A program made the position numbers and the translations under genes. Below the pieces are notes generated by a model. It was not told where the DNA came from. It saw nothing but the letters and a program-made list of their open reading frames with translations, and did not search any database. A stretch of DNA of 64,000 nucleotides from Chitinophaga niastensis. GTDB taxonomy: Bacteria; Bacteroidota; Bacteroidia; Chitinophagales; Chitinophagaceae. Positions 16,901-25,664 of the stretch are shown one piece after another (the first letter of the stretch is position 1; each line of letters starts with the position of its first letter). The DNA is taken from NCBI RefSeq assembly GCF_003014755.1, contig NZ_PYAW01000003.1:62001-126000 (forward strand), given 5' to 3'.

Positions 16901-17119
16901 GAAAGTGTATCCGTCAAAACGGTTGATCCCGTCGCGGGTAGCAATCCACACAAACCCCTGATCATCCTGCGTTATATCAAACACCGTGCTTTGCGACAAT
17001 CCATCATTTACACTATAACTATCAAAAATATATGGCTTCTCCTGGGCATATAATGTCCCGGAAGAGAAGGCCCATAGGCAGCACAGGATAAGTATCTTTA
17101 CGTGACGAGGTAGATGCAC
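13994..17119 (-). CDS. Sensor histidine kinase with reg_prop beta-propeller and Y_Y_Y domains
   Basis: The 1041-residue membrane sensor has an N-terminal signal peptide (cleavage near 'LYA-QE'). A large periplasmic region of two-component propeller repeats follows ('GLSQSTVFDITQDDQGFVWIAT', 'DRIWVSHNKGLSQINP'), then a Y_Y_Y domain (about residues 690-775) and a single membrane helix near 780-805. The kinase is HisKA_3/NarX-like, with phospho-acceptor His856 in 'SSDMHDDLGSG', followed by an HATPase_c domain ('AVKESLHNVVKHA', 'DNGKGFD'). This architecture is typical of Bacteroidota carbohydrate sensing, but no polysaccharide locus adjoins and the ligand is unknown. The NarL-type regulator downstream is the likely partner. 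Confidence 0.95.
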   Translation of the reverse strand: MHLPRHVKILILCCLWAFSSGTLYAQEKPYIFDSYSVNDGLSQSTVFDITQDDQGFVWIATRDGINRFDGYTFNEYRYKPSVQIKAGEGRGELVPRGSTGNRAVINRFDLKGYKGFSFYKDSRHQLLLAHNNGISVYDKYRNNFRTLLEDTSNINAQERDNNVKFKILGEDTTTNSLWVWRPMKGLYVLDNNTYAIKRIIMYPPQFKHRGLLPCTVIKDGNTVWMSGEEGELFSLNIKNLRLLTYCLPGVGAQPLIRNLNKDSMIIVSPGHITVFNKQRNKFSDLSYDTKNELGEPFVPKVAEVDQSGNVWIGGNDGVLIYSIARNEILRHIVSFNTFETRSFNNVSYLYRDGSDNMWVGTDGDGMKKYSPHKKVFNLYRSPYITHNMVQSVYKHDDGKLYVGLMRDGLNIYEDGGKFLERISNELYPGKFPGDDLGAICRENADNLWLHFTGMHIGLFNVQTKSFVDLTAKVMALGLPAQKDPFPLLFKRTNGELYFNYGGYLLLFDDTPKGYVVAVVHDFKDEMITAYYEDFMGNQYVGTKSALYIKKVADSRWKYVSLPLGTAVKSINKNPHKELLVATNKGLFVIGERNEIKKHYNSYDYPKLINDYMYGVLLDDKDRIWVSHNKGLSQINPLTEEITTFNYEDGLQSNEFNTGAFYKSIDGELFFGGIRGVNGFYPKNFRNNPFYSKVIIRRMEVLDRPYESDTAISLLKKVELPYNQNTIAIEFVPLEYTNPLKNKVQYKLEGADEEWVQAGTFRMARYTNLHPGSYTFKVRGSNNDDIWNTTPTTLEIVIRIPFWQSLWFRFLLLLLLLGIAYYFSTLYLDYKIRHEKLKLEKEQAVDQERARISSDMHDDLGSGLSTIRLLSEVAKRKIQDPAQTREIERISETAGEMVDKMSEIIWAMSSSNDSLANLIAYMRSFAAEFLEHAHITHQFYIPETIPNIKLSGGTRRNIYLAVKESLHNVVKHAKATEVIVEIKMHKNMTIMIKDNGKGFDQEKVRLFGNGLKNIQKRMISVGGNADISSNNGTIVFLDIPLN

Positions 17120-17161
17120 TATGTTTATATTATTGAAAGTAAAGCCGGTTTAGGTTATGTG

Positions 17162-17169
17162 CAAATATA
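17162..17169 (-). promoter_or_regulatory. Candidate -7 box for the sensor kinase
   Basis: Minus-strand TATATTTG, a full match to TAnnTTTG, lies 43 nt upstream of the kinase ATG. A TTG triplet occurs 23 nt further upstream, slightly beyond the usual spacing. Confidence 0.5.
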
Positions 17170-17244
17170 TAAATCTGCTTCACACTTTGTAGCAATTTTG
17201 TAATTTTCTTCCTGATAACAGATTGGAAATAAATAATATAACTT

Positions 17245-18348
17245 ATGAAGATGTCCCAGAAATATTTGCCCGGTGTTCCTTCAAACACTTTACAGTGGCT
17301 CATTGTAAACAACAGGTCTTTTCGCTTTAGCCGAACTTTATTATTAATCTGGACTTGCGTAATCGTCTCCTTTCTACCGGCAAAGGCGCAAAATAAACCG
17401 GCAGACTATCATATAAAGACCATCGCCAACACCCCGGTGAAGAGTATCCGGGGCCTCAGTGTGGTAACAGATGATGTGATTTGGGCCTCCGGCACCGGCG
17501 GACAGGTGGGCAAAAGTACAGATGGGGGCACCCACTGGCAGTGGACAAAGGTGAGTGGCTGCGATAGCTGTGACTGGCGATCCTTATACGCCTTTGATGC
17601 ACATAAAGCCATTGTACTGAATGCAGGCGCACCAGCACATATTTTTTTGACAGAAGATGGCGGTACCACCTGGCAACGGGTTTTCTTTGATGCTACCCCG
17701 GGAATATTTTTTGATGCACTCAATTTCTTTAATGAACAGGAAGGTATCGCCATCGGCGACCCGCTGCAAAACAAATTCATCATTATCCGTACCCATGACG
17801 GCGGCAAATCGTGGCAGCAGGACGCACCCGCCTCCTTACCCGATGCCGCCCAGGGAGAGGCTATTTTTGCCGCCAGCGGCACCAGTCTGGTTACGCTCCC
17901 CGGCAACAAGGTCTATTTTGCTACCGGTGGCACCGTTTCCCATCTTTTCACTTCCGGTAATAACTGGAACGCCTATACGGTACCTGTTGTACAAGGCACC
18001 AGCACTACAGGCATATTTTCTATTGCTTTCCTGAATGCAAAACAAGGCATCGCAGTGGGAGGCGACTATAAACAGGATACCGCACGCCATGGCAACTGTA
18101 TGCTCACCAATAATGGCGGACGCACCTGGTATCCACCAGTTACGGCACCAGGCGGCTATAAATCAGGCGTAGCATATATTACGCCGCAATTACTGATTAC
18201 TACCGGTACCTCCGGCACGGATATTTCTGTTAACGGCGGAAAAAGCTGGAATAAAATCGGCGACGGATTCAATGTAGTGGTAAGAGCCAGAAAAGGGACA
18301 CGTGTATTTCTGGCGGGAAAAGATATTGCTGTACTTTCCACCCGTTAA
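17245..18348 (+). CDS. YCF48/BNR-repeat propeller protein, exported
   Basis: The 367-residue protein has a basic N-terminus, then a hydrophobic segment (residues 30-46) ending 'PAKAQ', consistent with a long signal peptide. It then shows repeated 'S-T-D-G-G-x-H/T-W' blades ('KSTDGGTHWQW', 'LTEDGGTTWQR', 'RTHDGGKSWQQ', 'LTNNGGRTWYP', 'SVNGGKSWNK'). These Asp-box/YCF48-type repeats build a beta-propeller related to photosystem II assembly factor HCF136 and sialidase-fold proteins. In non-photosynthetic bacteria the role is unclear. It is transcribed away from the sensor kinase. An alternative start is the ATG at 17251. Confidence 0.85.
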   Translation: MKMSQKYLPGVPSNTLQWLIVNNRSFRFSRTLLLIWTCVIVSFLPAKAQNKPADYHIKTIANTPVKSIRGLSVVTDDVIWASGTGGQVGKSTDGGTHWQWTKVSGCDSCDWRSLYAFDAHKAIVLNAGAPAHIFLTEDGGTTWQRVFFDATPGIFFDALNFFNEQEGIAIGDPLQNKFIIIRTHDGGKSWQQDAPASLPDAAQGEAIFAASGTSLVTLPGNKVYFATGGTVSHLFTSGNNWNAYTVPVVQGTSTTGIFSIAFLNAKQGIAVGGDYKQDTARHGNCMLTNNGGRTWYPPVTAPGGYKSGVAYITPQLLITTGTSGTDISVNGGKSWNKIGDGFNVVVRARKGTRVFLAGKDIAVLSTR

Positions 18349-18585
18349 TAAAAAGGTGCGCCTGGAAAGGAGCACCGGTAAAAATAGGTTAAAGCAAAAA
18401 GTACATTTATTAATATGAAGTTAGTCCGTAATTCACTCATTTTGCAGTATTTTTTGCAAAGCAGGTAAATTATATGGTAAACGTAGAGATATCAGCATCT
18501 AACGCGAAAGAGTTATAAGTACTCTGATTTTTTATGTAATTTAAGACCATGGTAACCGATTGCCAGGCATTCAGAAAAAGAGATT

Positions 18586-20988
18586 ATGCAAGTTGAAACT
18601 TCGTCAAGCAAATACGGCGCTAAGCACTATCCGGACAATATCCGGGAATGGAAAAAGGAAGGAAATTATTTTTGTTTTTATACTACGGAAACAATCCTTG
18701 AAATAAGAGTGATCGCTGACAAGATCATCCGCTTCAGATACGCCGCCGACGGCACTTTTCAGCGCGATTTCTCCTACGCTACCAGTGATACAATGCAGGA
18801 ATCCCCTATCACTTTCGGTATCAAAGAATGGGAAGAAACTTTTGAAATCTTTACAGATGCGCTCCGGGTATTTATTGCCCGCGATAATCTGCGCATCACG
18901 ATCTCCGATAAAGATGGAAAGGTGATTAACCAGGATGAAATGGGTTTTCACTGGCAACATTACCTGCTCAAAGGCGGTAAAATTCAATACTGTAGCAAAC
19001 TGGTACAGGAAGGAGAATGTTTCTACGGACTGGGCGACAAACCTACGGAGCTCAATCTTCGTGGCAAACGCCTGGAAAATTTTGGTACAGATGCCTATGG
19101 CTTTCAGAAAGATACCGATCCCTTATACCGCAATATCCCGTTCTATTACGGGCTGCACCATGGCATCGGCTACGGCATTTTTTTCGATAACACTTTCCGC
19201 ACCATCTTCGACTTCGGAAAGGAAAGAGAAGATGCCTGCAGCTTCTGGGCCCGCGGTGGTGAAATGAATTACTATTTTATCTACGGTCCGGAACTCCTGG
19301 AAGTAGCTGAATCATATACAAAAATTACCGGTACCCCGGAACTCCCACCCCTGTGGGCTTTGGGCTACCATCAATGCCGCTGGAGCTATTACCCCGACAC
19401 ACGGGTAAAGGAAATAGCCGCTGAATTCCGGAAACGTCGCATTCCCTGTGATGTAATTTACCTGGACATCGACTATATGGAAGGCTTCCGCTGCTTTACC
19501 TGGAATAAAGAATGGTTCCCCGATCCGGCCGGATTGATCAAAGAACTGGCGGCAGAAGGATTCAAAGTAGTGGTGATCATAGATCCGGGTATCAAAGTAG
19601 ATCCGGAATATGCAGTGTACCAGGAAGGCATGAAAAATAACTATTTCTGCAAACGCGCGGATGGTGCACTGATGGAAGGGGATGTATGGCCTGGTAAATG
19701 TGTGTTCCCGGATTATACTAATCCGGAAGTGCGCGACTGGTGGAGCAGTCTCTTTAAGAGCCTGGCAGAAACCGGTGTGCGGGGTGTATGGAATGATATG
19801 AATGAACCCGCCGTTTTTGAAATGGGCACTTTCCCTGAAGATGTGCGCCACGACTATGACGGCGAAGAGGTGAGCCATCGTAAGGCACATAATATTTATG
19901 GCCACCTGATGAGTAAGGCCACCGCTGCCGGCATGAAGAAATACCTCATGCCCAACCGCTCTTTCCTTATCACACGTTCCTGCTATTCCGGTGCCCAGCG
20001 CTGGTCTTCCGTATGGACCGGCGATAATGTATCCAGCTGGGAACACCTCTGGCTGGCTACCGTGCAGTGTCAACGTTTGGCTGTTTCTGGTATATCCTTT
20101 ACCGGCAGCGATATTGGCGGATTTATAGGTGAGCCTGATGGAGAGCTATATACCCGCTGGATTCAGCTGGCTACTTTTCATCCGCTGATGCGTACCCACT
20201 CTGCCAGCAATGAAACCGGTTTTAACCAGGAGCCCTGGAGCTTTGGTCCGGACTATGAAAAAGTAGTTAATAAATTTATTACGTTAAGATATAAGCTGCT
20301 ACCATATCTGTATACCACGTTCTGGCAATATGCCACCCATGGTACACCTATGTTGCGCCCACTGGCCTTTGTGGCTCAGCAGGATACCACTGCACACAAC
20401 TGCACCCATGAGTTTATGTTTGGCGACGCGTTGCTGATCAGTCATGTGAGCGAACAGGGTATGAAAGAAAAAGCAGTATACCTGCCAGCCGGCAACTGGT
20501 ACTACTTCTGGAACGATAAAAAATATACCGGTGCACAGGAAGTAACAGTGCCTACACCATTGGAAGAAATGCCTTTGTTTGTGAAAGCAGGTGCGGTATT
20601 GCCGCAGTATCCGGAAATGCAGTATACCCACGAAACACCGGTAACGGAAATGTTGCTACATGTATACTACGGAGAACAGGAAGTAAAAAGCTCCCTGTAT
20701 GAAGATGCCGGCGATCATTACGGATATAAAAACGGGCAGTATAACGTAATCCGTTTCAAACAACATTCTACGCCGCAGCAGTTTCATCTGAAAAAGAAAT
20801 TTTACATCAACTACGAAACTGCTTATAAGAACCACCGTATAATTGTGCATGGACTTCCATTCCAGCCCACCGTTGTAATTATTGACGGACAAAAAACTGT
20901 ACTAAGTGCAGAAAATTTGCAGGCAGATAACACCGTGTCGTTTGTGGTAGAGCGTAGTTTTGAAGAGATAATTATGAATAAGGAGTAA
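18586..20988 (+). CDS. Glycoside hydrolase family 31 (alpha-glucosidase-like)
   Basis: The 800-residue cytosolic enzyme without signal peptide has the full GH31 layout: an N-terminal beta-sandwich (to about 230), a TIM barrel with nucleophile Asp404 in 'GVWNDMNEP' and acid/base Asp480 in 'WTGDNVSSW', and C-terminal beta domains. It probably releases alpha-glucose or alpha-xylose from non-reducing ends with retention. The 'HPLMRTHSASNE' loop and overall length suit an alpha-glucosidase. The lack of an export signal suggests it acts on imported or stored alpha-glucans; a glycogen branching enzyme lies 2.7 kb away. The ATG follows a 237-base intergenic region. Substrate not proven. Confidence 0.93.
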   Translation: MQVETSSSKYGAKHYPDNIREWKKEGNYFCFYTTETILEIRVIADKIIRFRYAADGTFQRDFSYATSDTMQESPITFGIKEWEETFEIFTDALRVFIARDNLRITISDKDGKVINQDEMGFHWQHYLLKGGKIQYCSKLVQEGECFYGLGDKPTELNLRGKRLENFGTDAYGFQKDTDPLYRNIPFYYGLHHGIGYGIFFDNTFRTIFDFGKEREDACSFWARGGEMNYYFIYGPELLEVAESYTKITGTPELPPLWALGYHQCRWSYYPDTRVKEIAAEFRKRRIPCDVIYLDIDYMEGFRCFTWNKEWFPDPAGLIKELAAEGFKVVVIIDPGIKVDPEYAVYQEGMKNNYFCKRADGALMEGDVWPGKCVFPDYTNPEVRDWWSSLFKSLAETGVRGVWNDMNEPAVFEMGTFPEDVRHDYDGEEVSHRKAHNIYGHLMSKATAAGMKKYLMPNRSFLITRSCYSGAQRWSSVWTGDNVSSWEHLWLATVQCQRLAVSGISFTGSDIGGFIGEPDGELYTRWIQLATFHPLMRTHSASNETGFNQEPWSFGPDYEKVVNKFITLRYKLLPYLYTTFWQYATHGTPMLRPLAFVAQQDTTAHNCTHEFMFGDALLISHVSEQGMKEKAVYLPAGNWYYFWNDKKYTGAQEVTVPTPLEEMPLFVKAGAVLPQYPEMQYTHETPVTEMLLHVYYGEQEVKSSLYEDAGDHYGYKNGQYNVIRFKQHSTPQQFHLKKKFYINYETAYKNHRIIVHGLPFQPTVVIIDGQKTVLSAENLQADNTVSFVVERSFEEIIMNKE

Positions 20989-21371
20989 ACGTTGGAAGAA
21001 AAAGAAAAGGCACTTTAGATAGAGATCTCGCGCCGTGTTCATAACCTATGCCAACTTTAGAGATATCAAAATTAGATGCTAAAATCCATTGTACAAAATG
21101 TCGGAGGGGCTAAAAGGTGGAATGAACAAAATGAATAACTTATTAACGTTGAATTAAGAAGGCCAAACATTTTGCAAAAACGAAAAAACGTTCAAACTTA
21201 ATATGGCAAAGGATTTCATATTAAAAAATCAATTTAGCAGGTACAGAAAAATAACATAATACTAATAACAGCGCCGTATTGTTTTCACTTAATAGAAAGA
21301 AGAATACCGTAAAAAGTATTACCTCATTTTTATCCGATAAGGAGAAAGATACAACGCTGTCTTGTCTATGC
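20989..21371. other. AT-rich intergenic stretch downstream of the GH31 gene
   Basis: No gene I can support. Three frames of 17-21 codons begin at ATGs near 21049, 21098 and 21203; one contains C-T-K-C. They have no family resemblance and I leave them uncalled. No hairpin terminator is obvious directly after the GH31 stop. Confidence 0.4.
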
Positions 21372-21527
21372 TTAGTAAAAAATTGATAGAAAGACTATTG
21401 ACAACAGCGCACAAAACACCAGAAAAATAAAAACAGCTCTGAACAGGATCTCCACCCGGTCTGTGTTATAATTTATTCCATGCAATTCATGTGAATTATC
21501 ACCGTGGTTGATACTCAGGCTCTTCAT
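21372..21527 (-). CDS. 51-residue tail-anchored membrane microprotein
   Basis: ATG at 21527 to TAA at 21372 encodes a polar N-terminal half ('SLSINHGDNSHELHG') and one C-terminal hydrophobic helix (residues about 30-50: R-A-V-F-I-F-L-V-F-C-A-L-L-S-I-V-F-L-S) that runs to the end, a tail-anchored layout. The polarity split supports a real gene, but there is no homology evidence. It lies in an otherwise gene-free stretch and is transcribed in the same direction as the MORN protein next to it. Confidence 0.5.
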   Translation of the reverse strand: MKSLSINHGDNSHELHGINYNTDRVEILFRAVFIFLVFCALLSIVFLSIFY

Positions 21528-21612
21528 ACAAACAGATTAAAAGGATTAAACAATAAATTGTTGCTTGGGTTACTGGGGTTTTAAGGTCACATCCTCTTTT
21601 ATGAAATTACAG

Positions 21613-21657
21613 AAAAAAAGCTAAAATGGACTAATCTTTTTGTTCATTTTAGCTTTT
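21613..21657 (-). terminator. Intrinsic terminator after the MORN-repeat gene
   Basis: AAAAGCTAAAATG pairs with CATTTTAGCTTTT, and read on the minus strand it is followed by a T-run. It lies 14 nt beyond the minus-strand stop at 21672. Confidence 0.8.
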
Positions 21658-21671
21658 GCGCTGTTCATTTT

Positions 21672-22268
21672 TTATCCTTTCTTTTTTCGCTTGCCTGTAT
21701 CTTCATGCGGCAGGTGCAGGGGAGCCGCTTTGGGAGCAGATGGCCCAACAGTAGTACTATCACCTAATTCAGCAGCAGTAACGGTTTCACCTCTTTTATA
21801 AAACTCCTTTACCATCTTGCCCGTTTCTTCATCATACAATTTCCACACACCATTGCGCACTGAATTACCCTTACGAATAATCTCTGTAGGCGTTTCCACA
21901 TTTGTAACAGGATCAATGATCATAATGGTATCCCGTTGCCCTTCAATTTCTGTTGCCATGTATGCACCTTCTTCACTACGCTTACCATTGGGGAAATAAT
22001 ATTTGCAATAACCGTCCAATACATTATTCTTATACGTTTCCTCTGCCAGTAAAGTGCCACCCGCAGAAGTCCTCTTCCAGATACCCTCCTTACGGTCGTT
22101 TTTATAAACACCTTCCCAGGTAAATCCGGGCTCTCCCCTGATCTCCCCTACTTCTTCTATCCAGGGTCCCTGTTTACGATGCTGTGCATCCCGCTGATTA
22201 CTCTTCACCTGCGCCATCGTACTTACAATGATGAATTGTAACAGGATAGCTAAAAACAACTTTTGCAT
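21672..22268 (-). CDS. Exported MORN/YwqK-type repeat protein
   Basis: The 198-residue protein has a signal peptide (cleavage near 'TMA-QV') and several MORN-like units ('GFTWEGVYKNDRKEGIWKR', 'EETYKNNVLDGYCKYYFPNGKRSEEGAY', 'NGVWKLYDEETGKMVKEFYKRGE'). MORN repeats form a beta-hairpin ladder that mediates protein or lipid contacts. Database names such as 'YwqK antitoxin' attach to this fold, but with an export signal and no toxin gene nearby a toxin-antitoxin role is unlikely. The C-terminus is lysine-rich and disordered. Function unknown; it probably sits in the periplasm. Confidence 0.8.
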   Translation of the reverse strand: MQKLFLAILLQFIIVSTMAQVKSNQRDAQHRKQGPWIEEVGEIRGEPGFTWEGVYKNDRKEGIWKRTSAGGTLLAEETYKNNVLDGYCKYYFPNGKRSEEGAYMATEIEGQRDTIMIIDPVTNVETPTEIIRKGNSVRNGVWKLYDEETGKMVKEFYKRGETVTAAELGDSTTVGPSAPKAAPLHLPHEDTGKRKKKG

Positions 22269-22327
22269 AATTTACGGCTTTCGCACAAGTTAAATATTTT
22301 ATACATATCAATGTATCCGAAAACAAA

Positions 22328-22392
22328 AAGCTATTGAAGCAGGGACATCAGCGGTCATCAGACCTTTGCTTTTATCCCCGTTTCAATAGCTT
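22328..22392 (-). terminator. Hairpin terminator after the DUF4382 gene
   Basis: AAGCTATTGAA with GGGA pairs with TCCC and TTCAATAGCTT across a long loop. Read on the minus strand the stem is followed by TTTTTGTTTT. It lies 26 nt past the stop at 22418. Confidence 0.7.
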
Positions 22393-22417
22393 CTGTTCAA
22401 AAGCTCAGCTGTACGCC

Positions 22418-23326
22418 TTACTTATGTAATTTAATATTTCCTACTTTAGTATCCTTACCACGTTCAACCTTCACACCTGTAATAGTAGTGTCTTTGTAAC
22501 CATTGGAAGCGTTAACAAACACATTCCAATCACCTACTTTCAGGCCACGTACTTTAAATGAACCTTCTCTCCATGGTAATGCATATAATGTATCCTTGCT
22601 GTTGTTGTACACAGAAAGCACCGGATAAGCATCCCATGGTGTAACGGTACCAGACAGACTACCCATTTTCAGAATAGTGAACACATTGATATATGGTCTG
22701 AGTATGAACTGACCATCCCATACCCTGATGATAGAGCGTTGTACATCAAAGTCTAACCACAGCTGCAAATCACTGGTACTTACTTCATCCCACTCGCTAT
22801 GACGTACTCTTACAATAATTTTTGTCTGGCCAGTCACTGATTTCAGTGGATAAGTAACGCCGTTCTTTACCAGGGAGTTATTATTACCTACAGTGATACG
22901 GATTCTTTCCATTGTCCCCTTGTGGATGTTACCGCCTGCCAGTAAGGTATCTGCACCATTACGCAGGGTAAGCAGATCGTAAACACCAGGATGGATACCT
23001 AAAGAATCCCATAACTGACAGCTGTCTGGCTTGCTATCACGGTCGTTTTTATGGTCTTCGTCCCACCAGCAACGATCCTTGTCTTCCCAGTTCTCATCTC
23101 CAGTACCTCCGCAGGTGTCTACCAACACTTCAACTTTACGGATATCCAACAATACTTTATCAAAAAGTCCCGGATCATCTGCAAGGAAAAGACTTACTTT
23201 TTGTTGATTAGCAGGAATAGGCGCGGTAGATGCAGAATTGTCTTTTTTACACGCTTGCATCATGGCAACCGCCACTACTACTATCGTTGCTAAAACGAGC
23301 CCCGGCTTACGGAGAGAATTTTTCAT
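22418..23326 (-). CDS. DUF4382 lipoprotein
   Basis: The 302-residue lipoprotein has a hydrophobic N-terminus and a lipobox at 'AMMQAC' (Cys26). A DUF4382-like domain follows ('QKVSLFLADDPGLFDKVLLDIRKVEV'), with an inserted acidic, Cys- and Trp-rich loop ('GTGDENWEDKDRCWWDEDHKND', four Cys in the region 72-104). The C-terminal 70 residues look like a carboxypeptidase-regulatory or Ig-like beta domain ('GSLSGTVTPWDAYPVLSVYN'). Such proteins are common surface lipoproteins in Bacteroidota, with no known activity. It is a single gene with its own terminator. Confidence 0.85.
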   Translation of the reverse strand: MKNSLRKPGLVLATIVVVAVAMMQACKKDNSASTAPIPANQQKVSLFLADDPGLFDKVLLDIRKVEVLVDTCGGTGDENWEDKDRCWWDEDHKNDRDSKPDSCQLWDSLGIHPGVYDLLTLRNGADTLLAGGNIHKGTMERIRITVGNNNSLVKNGVTYPLKSVTGQTKIIVRVRHSEWDEVSTSDLQLWLDFDVQRSIIRVWDGQFILRPYINVFTILKMGSLSGTVTPWDAYPVLSVYNNSKDTLYALPWREGSFKVRGLKVGDWNVFVNASNGYKDTTITGVKVERGKDTKVGNIKLHK

Positions 23327-23644
23327 AATTGCTAGGTTTTAAGTGACTAATAAAAATATGGATCAATCCAATTTGGTTGAAAGTTGACAGTAAAAAGTTG
23401 ACTTATAAATAAACGCTTGCACCCCTCCCCTTATTGCTGTACAAACAAACGTCTTATAATAGATAGGATAAATATGAAAAGGTTTAATGAGTAGAGAAAA
23501 TTTTATGGCACATTTCGCCTAATAGCCTTGGTACCACTAAGTTAGCAGGATTTACAACAAAAAAAATCTCCCCTGAGGGAGATTTATCAGTAGCATAAAA
23601 TAATATAACACAATATCTCCCGCAGGGAGAATATATCGGTAGGT
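23327..23644. other. Intergenic region between the DUF4382 gene and glgB
   Basis: No gene seen. It holds a possible half-element of another word-type repeat (23376-23403, AAGTTGACAGT then AAAAAGTTGAC) and two CTCCC/GGGAG hairpins before the glgB stop. Upstream sequence for the DUF4382 promoter should also be here, but I cannot place a clear -7 box. Confidence 0.5.
23561..23633 (-). terminator. Paired hairpins ending the glgB transcript
   Basis: Two short stems with nearly identical sequence (AAATCTCCC..GGGAGATTT at 23564-23586 and TATCTCCC..GGGAGAATA at 23614-23633). On the minus strand the distal one is followed by a run of eight T, which fits an intrinsic terminator 12-84 nt past glgB. Confidence 0.8.
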
Positions 23645-25579
23645 TTAAATCAACCTTAAAATAGTAGCCCCCAATGGTGGCAAACGCAAAGAAAGCGTGT
23701 AGTCCTTGCCGTTATATGTTTGTTTTACAGACTTTAATATGCCTGTATTTATGACACCACTTCCATAATATTTAGGGGCATCACTGTTGAGAATTTCTTC
23801 CCATTGCCCATCTATCGGCACACCTACCAGGTAGTTCTCCCGCACCACAGGTGTCATGTTCAACACTATCAATAAAAAATCCTTTGGACGACTGCCTTTA
23901 CGGGCATAAGCCAGTACACAATTATCATAGTCATTCACCGTAATCCATTCAAAACCAGCTGCATCAAACTGTTGTTCATGCAACGCTCTGGCATCGGTAT
24001 ATAAGCGATTGATATCTTTTACAAAATCCTGTAACCCTTTATGTGGCGCATATTTCAGCAGGTGCCAGTCTAACTCCCCACGGAAATTCCATTCAGACGT
24101 TTGTCCAAACTCATCCCCCATAAACATCAACTTACTCCCCGGATGCGTAAACATATAACTATATAACAAGCGCAGGTTAGCAAACTTCTGCCAGTCGTCG
24201 CCCGGCATTTTATACAGCAACGGTGATTTCCCATGCACTACTTCATCATGGCTCAGCGGTAACATGAAGTTTTCGCCAAAGGCATACACCAGGCTAAAAG
24301 TCAGGTCATTCTGATACCATTTACGATGGATAGGGTCCTTTTTGAAATAATCCAGTGTATCATTCATCCAACCCATCATCCACTTCATACCAAAGCCCAA
24401 ACCGCCCATAAACGTAGGTCTGGATACACCGTAATGAGAGGTGGAGTCTTCTGCAATGGTTTGTACATCCGGGAACAGTGCGTACACTGTTTCATTCATC
24501 TTTTTCAGGAAACTGATCGCTTCCAGGTTTTCATTCCCCCCTACCTCATTAGGTACCCAGGCGCCTTTTTCGCGGGAATAATCAAGGTGTATCATAGAAG
24601 CTACCGCATCTACGCGTAAGCCATCTGCATGAAATCTATCAAACCAAAAAATAGCATTACTCAATAAAAAAGAACGCACTTCATTGCGTGCATAATTAAA
24701 AATATAACTGTTCCAATCCGGGTGATAACCCTTACGCATATCCGCATATTCATACACATGTGATCCGTCGAAACGGTACAATCCATGCGCATCATAGGGA
24801 AAATGCGATGGTACCCAATCCAGTATCACACCAATATCTGCCAGATGAAACGCTTCAATCATCTCCATCAGGTCCTGCGGCGTACCATACCTGGAGGTGG
24901 GCGCAAAATAACCGGTTAACTGATACCCCCAGGAGCCATCAAAAGGATGTTCCATCACCGGCATCAGCTCTACATGCGTAAATCCCATTTCCTTTACATA
25001 AGGTACCAGCATGTCGGCTATTTCCTGGTAAGAATACACGCTTTCCTCATCTGTAGGATCAGGACGGCGCCAGGAACCCAGGTGGATCTCGTACACAGAA
25101 TAAGGGCTGTTCAGCGAATTGCGCTTACTTCGCTGGCTCATCCATTTTTTATCATCCCATTCATAATCCAGGGGATGCACAATAGAAGCCGTTTGCGGAC
25201 GTACTTCCCAATAGTTGGCATATGGATCTCCCTTGATCAGTTCTTCACCGCTATTGGAGCGGATAAAATATTTATACAGGGAACCGGCCTTCACAGCAGG
25301 CACAAAACCTTCCCATATACCGGAACTATCCCATCGTGGAAATAAGGTATGGGTATAATGATCCCATCCGTTAAAATCACCCATTACGGCTACAAATGCA
25401 GCATTGGGCGCCCATACGGCGAAATAGGTGCCGGTCACGCCTTCAGATTCTAAAGGATGTGCACCAAACTTTTCGTATAGCCGGTAATGTGAGCCGGCCT
25501 GAAACAAGGTAATATCACTGGAGGAAAAGAGGGATAATGGTTCAACATACTGTAAAGCGCTATTAGTATCTCCGGTCAT
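23645..25579 (-). CDS. glgB: 1,4-alpha-glucan branching enzyme (GH13)
   Basis: GlgB makes the alpha-1,6 branches of glycogen. The 644-residue protein has an N-terminal CBM48 ('GVTGTYFAVWAPNAAFVAVMGDFNGW', about residues 47-72), a GH13 barrel with nucleophile Asp324 ('DGLRVDAV'), acid/base Glu377 ('TIAEDST') and 'SHDE' at 443-446, and a C-terminal beta domain. Length fits the short branching-enzyme class without the extra N1 domain. No other glg genes lie in the window; the GH31 enzyme 2.7 kb away may work on related glucans. ATG at 25579 gives a normal N-terminus. Confidence 0.96.
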   Translation of the reverse strand: MTGDTNSALQYVEPLSLFSSSDITLFQAGSHYRLYEKFGAHPLESEGVTGTYFAVWAPNAAFVAVMGDFNGWDHYTHTLFPRWDSSGIWEGFVPAVKAGSLYKYFIRSNSGEELIKGDPYANYWEVRPQTASIVHPLDYEWDDKKWMSQRSKRNSLNSPYSVYEIHLGSWRRPDPTDEESVYSYQEIADMLVPYVKEMGFTHVELMPVMEHPFDGSWGYQLTGYFAPTSRYGTPQDLMEMIEAFHLADIGVILDWVPSHFPYDAHGLYRFDGSHVYEYADMRKGYHPDWNSYIFNYARNEVRSFLLSNAIFWFDRFHADGLRVDAVASMIHLDYSREKGAWVPNEVGGNENLEAISFLKKMNETVYALFPDVQTIAEDSTSHYGVSRPTFMGGLGFGMKWMMGWMNDTLDYFKKDPIHRKWYQNDLTFSLVYAFGENFMLPLSHDEVVHGKSPLLYKMPGDDWQKFANLRLLYSYMFTHPGSKLMFMGDEFGQTSEWNFRGELDWHLLKYAPHKGLQDFVKDINRLYTDARALHEQQFDAAGFEWITVNDYDNCVLAYARKGSRPKDFLLIVLNMTPVVRENYLVGVPIDGQWEEILNSDAPKYYGSGVINTGILKSVKQTYNGKDYTLSLRLPPLGATILRLI

Positions 25580-25664
25580 AAATAACGTGTGAATTGGGTG
25601 TCTAGGTTAACAAGATAGTTTAAATTTTGGAAACTGACAGATACTGCGAAATAGATACGTATAT

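Noticed and set aside
21049..21270. Three frames of 17-21 codons, one with C-T-K-C, downstream of the GH31 gene
   Set aside because: Too short, with no recognisable leader, maturation enzyme or hydrophobic pattern. A peptide natural-product precursor was considered and dropped.
21672..22268. Toxin-antitoxin system based on the YwqK-like protein
   Set aside because: The protein has an export signal and no toxin-like partner is adjacent. The name is an annotation artefact of MORN repeats.
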